The notes beneath the pieces are model-generated. The model saw nothing but the letters and a program-made list of their open reading frames with translations. It had not been told where the DNA came from and ran no database searches. This document shows positions 59,387-64,000 of a DNA stretch of 64,000 bases, in pieces. Location: NCBI RefSeq assembly GCF_001865065.1, contig NZ_MJGN01000056.1, forward strand, positions 949 to 64,948, given 5' to 3'. Each line of letters opens with the position of its first letter. Positions within the stretch are counted from its first letter, which is position 1. The DNA comes from Curtobacterium sp. MCBA15_008. GTDB taxonomy: Bacteria > Actinomycetota > Actinomycetes > Actinomycetales > Microbacteriaceae. Made by a program: the position numbers and the translations under genes.

Positions 59387-60418
59387 TCAGGGGTGGGCGC
59401 GCGCCGTGGACTCGCGGACGCTCAGCGTGAGCGACGGCCCCGGTCGTGACGGCAGCGTCGTGCCCGCGTCGATCTGCTCGCGCAGGAGCGTCGCCGCCCG
59501 CTGCCCGAGTTCGACGGTGTCGCGCGTCAGGGAGGTGATCGCGGGCCGGACGAGCCGGATCATCGCGGAGTCGTCGAACGACACGATCGAGACGTCCCCG
59601 GGTACGGCGACGCCCATCTCGCTCGCGACGCCGAGTCCGGCGACCGCCAGCACGTCGTTGTCGTAGACGATCGCGGTCGGTCGGGTGCTCTGCGACAGGA
59701 GCGTCCGCGTGGCGCTGGCGCCGGCCTCGGCTGAGTAGTCGGTCGGGATGGAGACCGCGTCCTCGAGGCCCTCGGCTGCGGCGAACGCGCGGACCCGGTC
59801 GATCCGCATCGCGGTGTGCTCGAACTCCGGACGCCCGGCGACGTGCGCGATCCGCCGGTGCCCGAGCGCGTGCAGGTACCGCAGCACGGTGTCGGTGGCA
59901 TCCGAGTCGTCGATCCAGACGGTCGGCGCCGCGCCCTCGGGGGAGGGGTGCGACCCGACGACGACGGTCGGCATCCCGAGGTCGGCGAGCAGCGTGAGCC
60001 GGTCGTCGTCGCGCCGGGGGTCGATCACGATCACGCCGTCGACCCGGTGTCCGCGCCACCAGTCGCGGTAGGTCTCGAGCTCCTCCGTCGCGTCACGTGC
60101 GACGAGCAGGTTCATGCCGACGTGGCTGCCGGCGAGCCCGAGCTGGATCCCCGAGATGAGGTCACCGAAGAACGACTCGGTGCCGAGCGTGCGTGCGGGG
60201 CGGTTCAGGACGAAGCCGATCGAACCGGCCCGGGCGCCCCCGAGCGCGCGTGCCGCGGTGTGCGGTTGCCAGTCGAGATCGCGGGCGATCTCGCGCACGC
60301 GTCGGCGGGTCTCGTCGGACACGCCGGGTCGGTCGTTGAGCGCGAACGACACCGCGCTGATGGACACGCCGGCGCGCGCGGCGATGTCGGCGATCGTCGT
60401 TCGACGCTTGGTGGCCAC
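59387..60418 (-). CDS. LacI-family transcriptional regulator
   Basis: 343 residues. N-terminal HTH (TTIADIAARAGVSISAVSFALNDRPGVSDETRRRVREIA) and the periplasmic-binding-like sugar domain (GSIGFVLNRPARTL...DGVIVIDPRRDD...GHRRIAHVAGRPEF...DVSIVSFDDSAMIRLVRPAITS). It is divergent from the sugar ABC operon, whose promoter carries a palindrome of LacI type, so it should repress that operon until its sugar appears. GTG 60418; predicted leaderless. Confidence 0.92.
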   Translation of the reverse strand: MATKRRTTIADIAARAGVSISAVSFALNDRPGVSDETRRRVREIARDLDWQPHTAARALGGARAGSIGFVLNRPARTLGTESFFGDLISGIQLGLAGSHVGMNLLVARDATEELETYRDWWRGHRVDGVIVIDPRRDDDRLTLLADLGMPTVVVGSHPSPEGAAPTVWIDDSDATDTVLRYLHALGHRRIAHVAGRPEFEHTAMRIDRVRAFAAAEGLEDAVSIPTDYSAEAGASATRTLLSQSTRPTAIVYDNDVLAVAGLGVASEMGVAVPGDVSIVSFDDSAMIRLVRPAITSLTRDTVELGQRAATLLREQIDAGTTLPSRPGPSLTLSVRESTARAHP

Positions 60419-60424
60419 GGGGTT

Positions 60425-60442
60425 GACTATAGCGCTTTAGTC
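60425..60442. promoter_or_regulatory. Probable LacI-family operator O1
   Basis: GACTATAGCGCTTTAGTC: palindrome with a central AGCGCT and one mismatched pair, overlapping the -35 and spacer of the ABC operon promoter and the -10 of the regulator gene. Confidence 0.7.
60426..60431 (-). promoter_or_regulatory. Possible -10 box of the lacI-type gene
   Basis: TATAGT on the minus strand, 7 nt before GTG 60418; it lies inside the operator. Confidence 0.45.
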
Positions 60443-60481
60443 ATTCATAGTCGCTGCCACGAACCGCTTCCGTGCGATCCA

Positions 60482-60495
60482 CTGAACCGGTTCAG
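60482..60495. promoter_or_regulatory. Second palindrome downstream of the ABC promoter
   Basis: CTGAACCGGTTCAG, perfect 14-bp palindrome with the CCGG/CG-centred core typical of LacI-family sites, about 30 bp after the -10. Could be a second operator. Confidence 0.5.
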
Positions 60496-60567
60496 CAGGA
60501 CGCGGCCGCCCAGGCCGCGCACCGCACCCCGTCAGAAGACATCGTCAGCACAAGGGAGTCCGACGCG

Positions 60568-61860
60568 ATGAGACCGACCACACGTACGACGACGAGCCGC
60601 GCGATCGCGCTGCTCGCAGGAGCCGCAGCCACCGCCCTCGTCCTCACCGGGTGCTCGAGCGGCAGCAGCGGCGCGGGCAACGGCGGCGGGGAGATCAGCG
60701 GCACGATCACGCTGCAGACCTGGGCCCTGACGCCGACCTACACGGACTACCTCAACGGCGTCGTGAAGGCCTTCGAGAAGCAGCACCCGGACGCCAAGGT
60801 CAAGCTCGTCGACCAGCCCGGCGACGGCTACGCGGACAAGGTGCTCAGCCAGGCCTCGTCGAACTCCCTGCCGGACGTCATCAACCTGCCGCCGGACATC
60901 GCCCTGCCGCTCGCCAAGCGCGGGTTCCTGCAGGACGTCGCGAAGGACGACAGCAAGCTCTCGAGCACCTACGTCAAGGGCGCCCTGGCGGCCTACAACT
61001 ACAAGGGCGTCGACGGCACCTTCGGGTACCCCTGGTACCTCAACACCGACATCGACTACTGGAACAAGACGATGTTCACGAAGTGCGGCCTCGACCCGGC
61101 GAACCCACCGAAGACGACCGACGAGCTGTTCAGCCAGGCCGAGACGATGCACCAGAAGTGCCCCGACGACTACCTGATGAGCCGCAAGCCCGGCCTGAGC
61201 GACTTCTCGCTCGCCGGCGTGAAGATCATCAACGACAAGGGGACGAAGTTCACCTTCGCCGACTCGTCGAAGGCCGCCGACCTGATCAGCAAGTACGCCA
61301 AGGCGTACAAGGACGGCCTGATGCCGTCGTCGGTCCTCAACACCGACTACCTCGGCAACTCCACGCTCTTCACCCAGGGCAAGGTCGCCTGGACCACCGG
61401 CGGGGCCACCGCGATCAGCGACTTCGAGAAGAACAACCCGTCGCTCAAGGGCAACATCGTCGTGTCGCCGGCGCTCGACAACCCGCCGCTCTACGTGCAG
61501 GGCCTCAGCGTCTCGGCGAAGAGCAAGCACCTGGCCACAGCCGAGGCGCTCGCGTCGTTCATGACGAACGCGAAGAACCAGGAGGCCTTCGCGCACCTGG
61601 TGAACATCTTCCCGTCGACCACCTCGTCGCAGTCCGACCCGTTCTTCTCGAAGGACGACGGCACCGTCGAGGGCAAGGCCCGCGTGCTCGCCAACGACGC
61701 GCTCAAGACGGCGAAGAACCTCAACCCGGTCGAGGCCAACTCGGCGATGACGGACTTCCTCGACCAGCAGATCGCGCTGGCGATGAAGGGCGGCATCAGC
61801 CCCGAGAAGGCGCTGCAGACGGCGCAGACCAAGATGAACACCCTGCTCGCCAACGGCTGA
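60568..61860 (+). CDS. Carbohydrate ABC transporter substrate-binding lipoprotein
   Basis: 430 residues. Lipobox LTGC (lipidated Cys near residue 29) after a signal sequence, then an extracellular solute-binding protein family 1 fold: TLQTWALTPTYTDYLNGVVKAFEKQHPDAKVKLVDQPGDGYADKVLS, NSLPDVINLPPDIALPLA, FGYPWYLNTDIDYWNK. The rest of the transporter follows directly. The substrate is unknown; the adjacent glycoside hydrolase suggests an oligosaccharide. AAGGGAG precedes the ATG. No ATPase gene is seen; these systems use a shared MsmK-type ATPase. Confidence 0.92.
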   Translation: MRPTTRTTTSRAIALLAGAAATALVLTGCSSGSSGAGNGGGEISGTITLQTWALTPTYTDYLNGVVKAFEKQHPDAKVKLVDQPGDGYADKVLSQASSNSLPDVINLPPDIALPLAKRGFLQDVAKDDSKLSSTYVKGALAAYNYKGVDGTFGYPWYLNTDIDYWNKTMFTKCGLDPANPPKTTDELFSQAETMHQKCPDDYLMSRKPGLSDFSLAGVKIINDKGTKFTFADSSKAADLISKYAKAYKDGLMPSSVLNTDYLGNSTLFTQGKVAWTTGGATAISDFEKNNPSLKGNIVVSPALDNPPLYVQGLSVSAKSKHLATAEALASFMTNAKNQEAFAHLVNIFPSTTSSQSDPFFSKDDGTVEGKARVLANDALKTAKNLNPVEANSAMTDFLDQQIALAMKGGISPEKALQTAQTKMNTLLANG

Positions 61861-61905
61861 TCACCCCCGAGAAGAAGCCTCGAAGAAGAGAGAGGGAGGA
61901 TCGCC

Positions 61906-62784
61906 ATGCGCGCCAACCGCTGGTTCACCCCCTGGCTGCTCGTCCTGCCGGCACTCGTCTGGCTCGTCGCGTTCAGCCTCTGGCCGTCGATCAACACCGT
62001 CCGGCTGTCGTTCACCAACGCCAGCCCGCTCGGTGGCGTCAGCCGCTGGGTCGGTCTGCAGAACTTCCAGACCCTGCTCGCCGACCCGCAGGTGTGGGAG
62101 GCGCTGCTCAACAGCGTCATCTACATGGCGGTGTGCCTGCCGCTCCTGACGGTCCTCCCGCTCCTCATGGCCGTGCTCGTGCAGCAGAAGCTGCCCGGCA
62201 TCGCCTTCTTCCGGACGGCGTACTACACGCCGGTCATCGCCAGCGCGGTGGTCGTCGGGCTGATCTGGAACTGGATCCTCGACGACCGCGGCGTCATCAA
62301 CGAGATGGTGCAGTCGCTCGGCATCGTGCAGGGCAGCATCCCGTTCCTGACCGACCGGTGGCTGCTGCTGTTCAGCGCGATCAGCCTGACGGTCTGGAAG
62401 GGCCTCGGGTACTACATGATCATCTTCCTGGCGGCCCTCGGGAACGTCGGCAAGGAACTGCACGAGGCGGCCGCGCTCGACGGCGCCGGATCGGTTCGCC
62501 GCTTCTGGTCGGTCACGATGCCCGGCGTCCGCGGCACCCTGACCCTCGTCGGCATCCTCGTGTGCGTCAGCGCGCTCCGGGTGTTCAGCGAGCTCTACAT
62601 CCTGACGAACGGGACGGGCGGCCCCGGCGGCCAGGACAACTCCCTCGTCATGCTCATCCAGCAGTACGCCCGGGGGTTCACCGGCAACCTCGGGTACGCA
62701 TCGGCGCTGAGCCTCCTGCTCTTCGCCGTGACGCTCATCCCGATGCTCGCCCTCGCGCGGATGAACAGCAAGGCGGACAAGTGA
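61906..62784 (+). CDS. Sugar ABC permease 1 (MalF-type)
   Basis: 292 residues with six membrane helices. The EAA loop reads ELHEAAALDGAGSVRRFWSVTMPGV (E-A-A---G motif) near residue 185; the N-terminus is short, typical of actinobacterial MalF-like permeases. ATG with GGGAGG upstream. Its stop overlaps the second permease by 4 bp. Confidence 0.93.
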   Translation: MRANRWFTPWLLVLPALVWLVAFSLWPSINTVRLSFTNASPLGGVSRWVGLQNFQTLLADPQVWEALLNSVIYMAVCLPLLTVLPLLMAVLVQQKLPGIAFFRTAYYTPVIASAVVVGLIWNWILDDRGVINEMVQSLGIVQGSIPFLTDRWLLLFSAISLTVWKGLGYYMIIFLAALGNVGKELHEAAALDGAGSVRRFWSVTMPGVRGTLTLVGILVCVSALRVFSELYILTNGTGGPGGQDNSLVMLIQQYARGFTGNLGYASALSLLLFAVTLIPMLALARMNSKADK

Positions 62785-63734
62785 CGAACACGACGAGCAC
62801 CACCGAACCCGTCCTCGGCGGCGCCCAGGGCGCAGCCGCCCCCGCTCCCGACGTGGTCGGCGCGACCGGCGGCACACCGCCCAAGCGTCGACGCCGCGTG
62901 GTGTGGGGCGTCATGTCCACCCGCGAGAAGGCGATCCGCTACGTCCTGCTCATCGTGGTGCTCTTCATCACGATCGGGCCGTTCCTCTGGCAGCTGTCCA
63001 CGTCGCTGAAGGGCCCGGGGGAGGACATCTACACCGCGAACCCGTCTTTCATCCCGTCGCAGCCGACGATCGGCAACTACCTCCGGGTGGGTGACGCCAT
63101 CCCGGTGTTCGGGTACATCGGCAACTCGCTCATCGTCGCCGCGATCGACGTCATCGGGAACATCGTGTTCGCGACCTTCGCCGGGTTCGCGCTCGCCCGC
63201 CTGCAGTGGCGCTTCCGGAAGGCCGTGCTCGGCCTGTTCCTCGCCACACTCGTGCTCCCCGGCGAGGCGACGATCATCTCCCAGTTCGTCACCGTGAAGG
63301 ACCTCGGCCTCGCCGACAACCTGGTCGGCGTCGCCCTGCCCGGCATGATCGCGGCGCTCAACGTCCTGCTCATGTTCAACGCGTTCCGGCAGATCCCCGA
63401 GGAGATCGACCAGGCCGCGGTGATGGACGGCGCGAACGCCTGGCAGCGGCTCCGGTACATCTCGCTGCCCGCCGTGCAGGGCACCATCGCCGTGATCGCG
63501 ATCTTCGCCTTCATCGGCGCGTGGGACGACTTCCTCTGGCCGCTCATCGTCCTGCAGTCGCCGGACAAGCTGACGCTGACGGTCGGGCTGGAGTACCTCC
63601 GCGGCACGTTCGGCACCGACCAGCGCCTCATCGCGGCCGGCACCATGATCGCGTTCATCCCGATCGCCGTGATCTTCGCCGTCCTGCAGCGGTTCTTCTT
63701 CAAGGGCGTCGAAGAGGGTGGGGTGAAGGGCTGA
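62781..63734 (+). CDS. Sugar ABC permease 2 (MalG-type)
   Basis: 317 residues. An N-terminal Thr/Ala/Pro-rich cytoplasmic leader (1-45), then six membrane helices and the EAA loop [25 protein letters not shown] near residue 215. GTG 62781 overlaps the previous stop (GTGA). The stop overlaps the next gene (TGATG at 63732-63736). Confidence 0.93.
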   Translation: MTNTTSTTEPVLGGAQGAAAPAPDVVGATGGTPPKRRRRVVWGVMSTREKAIRYVLLIVVLFITIGPFLWQLSTSLKGPGEDIYTANPSFIPSQPTIGNYLRVGDAIPVFGYIGNSLIVAAIDVIGNIVFATFAGFALARLQWRFRKAVLGLFLATLVLPGEATIISQFVTVKDLGLADNLVGVALPGMIAALNVLLMFNAFRQIPEEIDQAAVMDGANAWQRLRYISLPAVQGTIAVIAIFAFIGAWDDFLWPLIVLQSPDKLTLTVGLEYLRGTFGTDQRLIAAGTMIAFIPIAVIFAVLQRFFFKGVEEGGVKG

Positions 63735-64000
63735 TGCGCTTCGGCGTCAACCACACCCCCTCGGTCGGCTGGTTCCACTCGTGGCTCGACTTCTCCCCGT
63801 CGGACACCGCGCGGGACATGGAGGCGATCGCGTCGCTCGGCGCCGACCACGTCCGGATCTTCCCGCTCTGGCCGGTCGTGCAGCCGAACCGGACCCTCAT
63901 CCGGCAGCAGGCGCTCGCGGACGTCGCGACCGTGGTCGACATCGCCGGCTCGTTCGGGCTCGACGTCAACGTCGACGCCCTGCAGGGGCACCTGTCGAGC
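63734..64000 (+). CDS. Glycoside hydrolase (GH5-like), cut by the window edge
   Basis: First 89 residues only: [89 protein letters not shown]. This is the beginning of a TIM barrel resembling GH5/GH-A clan enzymes (beta-mannosidase or cellulase type). It has no signal peptide, so it probably acts on the imported oligosaccharide in the cytosol. Coupled to the permease by a TGATG overlap. Confidence 0.75.
   Translation, partial: MRFGVNHTPSVGWFHSWLDFSPSDTARDMEAIASLGADHVRIFPLWPVVQPNRTLIRQQALADVATVVDIAGSFGLDVNVDALQGHLSS

Larger units (their letters stand above)
60423..60451 (+). promoter_or_regulatory. Promoter of the sugar ABC operon
   Basis: TTGACT (60423-60428), 17 nt spacer, CATAGT (60446-60451). 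Confidence 0.7.

Overview
The window is a 64 kb piece of a very GC-rich chromosome (roughly 70% by eye). It has GTG and TTG starts, tightly overlapping ATGA/GTGA gene junctions, an EttA-type ABC-F protein, a group II truncated haemoglobin, a glutamate-type RpiB and a mycothiol-reductase-like DsbA protein. I infer an actinobacterium of the family Microbacteriaceae, plausibly Curtobacterium; the genus is a guess from gene content, not proven. The gene content is mostly ordinary chromosome. I see no transposase, integrase, phage gene or CRISPR array.

Layout. 0-0.4 kb: the end of an aldo/keto reductase, then a 19-bp tandem repeat. 0.7-8.5 kb: a translationally coupled surface-polysaccharide/envelope cluster (GtrA, processive GT2, GT39, secreted DUF4397 protein, GH8, class F-like sortase, polyprenol-phosphate mannose synthase). 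8.7-15.2 kb: glgX-treY-treZ, the glycogen-to-trehalose route. 15.3-19.8 kb: a GerW-like protein, then a TPP riboswitch controlling a ykoEDC-type thiamine-precursor ECF transporter. 19.9-24.1 kb: an MHS-type transporter divergent from an LLM flavin monooxygenase and an SfnB/DszC-like flavoprotein. 24.2-28.5 kb: metallopeptidase, tRNA-His, orn, an 800-bp palindrome array, a MarR-MFS operon and small genes. 28.5-31.7 kb: a three-gene sialic-acid-type operon (neuA, neuB, DUF6716-like transferase). 31.8-46.1 kb: housekeeping genes (P-loop protein, tRNA-Arg, msrA, ssb paralogue, ettA, two thioesterases, glbO-mscS, pepN). 46.2-48.5 kb: a DsbA-like protein and a small accessory locus of two tandem paralogues plus a third unknown gene. 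48.6-58.7 kb: GNAT/XRE pair, rpiB, Nei-type glycosylase, amidohydrolase-PaiB operon, serine hydrolase, a two-component system and an EamA exporter. 58.7-59.3 kb: two small unknown genes, one under a perfect-looking LexA (SOS) box. 59.4-64 kb: a LacI regulator facing a carbohydrate ABC transporter operon that runs into a glycoside hydrolase cut by the window edge.

Three patterns cut across the genes. (1) Several families of short palindromic elements are scattered through the window: a GGAGGCGCG family at gene ends, a 72-bp family present twice, and a 57-bp CGAGCGGGC family present ten times. Some copies lie inside coding sequence; four copies of the last family form a 35-codon tandem repeat between the two ATPase domains of the ykoD homologue. 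(2) About fifteen first-in-operon genes have a TANNNT-like -10 box ending 6-7 nt before the start codon, so leaderless transcription appears to be the default. (3) Operons are strongly translationally coupled.

The least explained places are the 46.9-48.5 kb paralogue locus with its conserved 48-bp junction, the SOS-boxed gene at 59.0-59.3 kb, and the palindromes that have become protein sequence.
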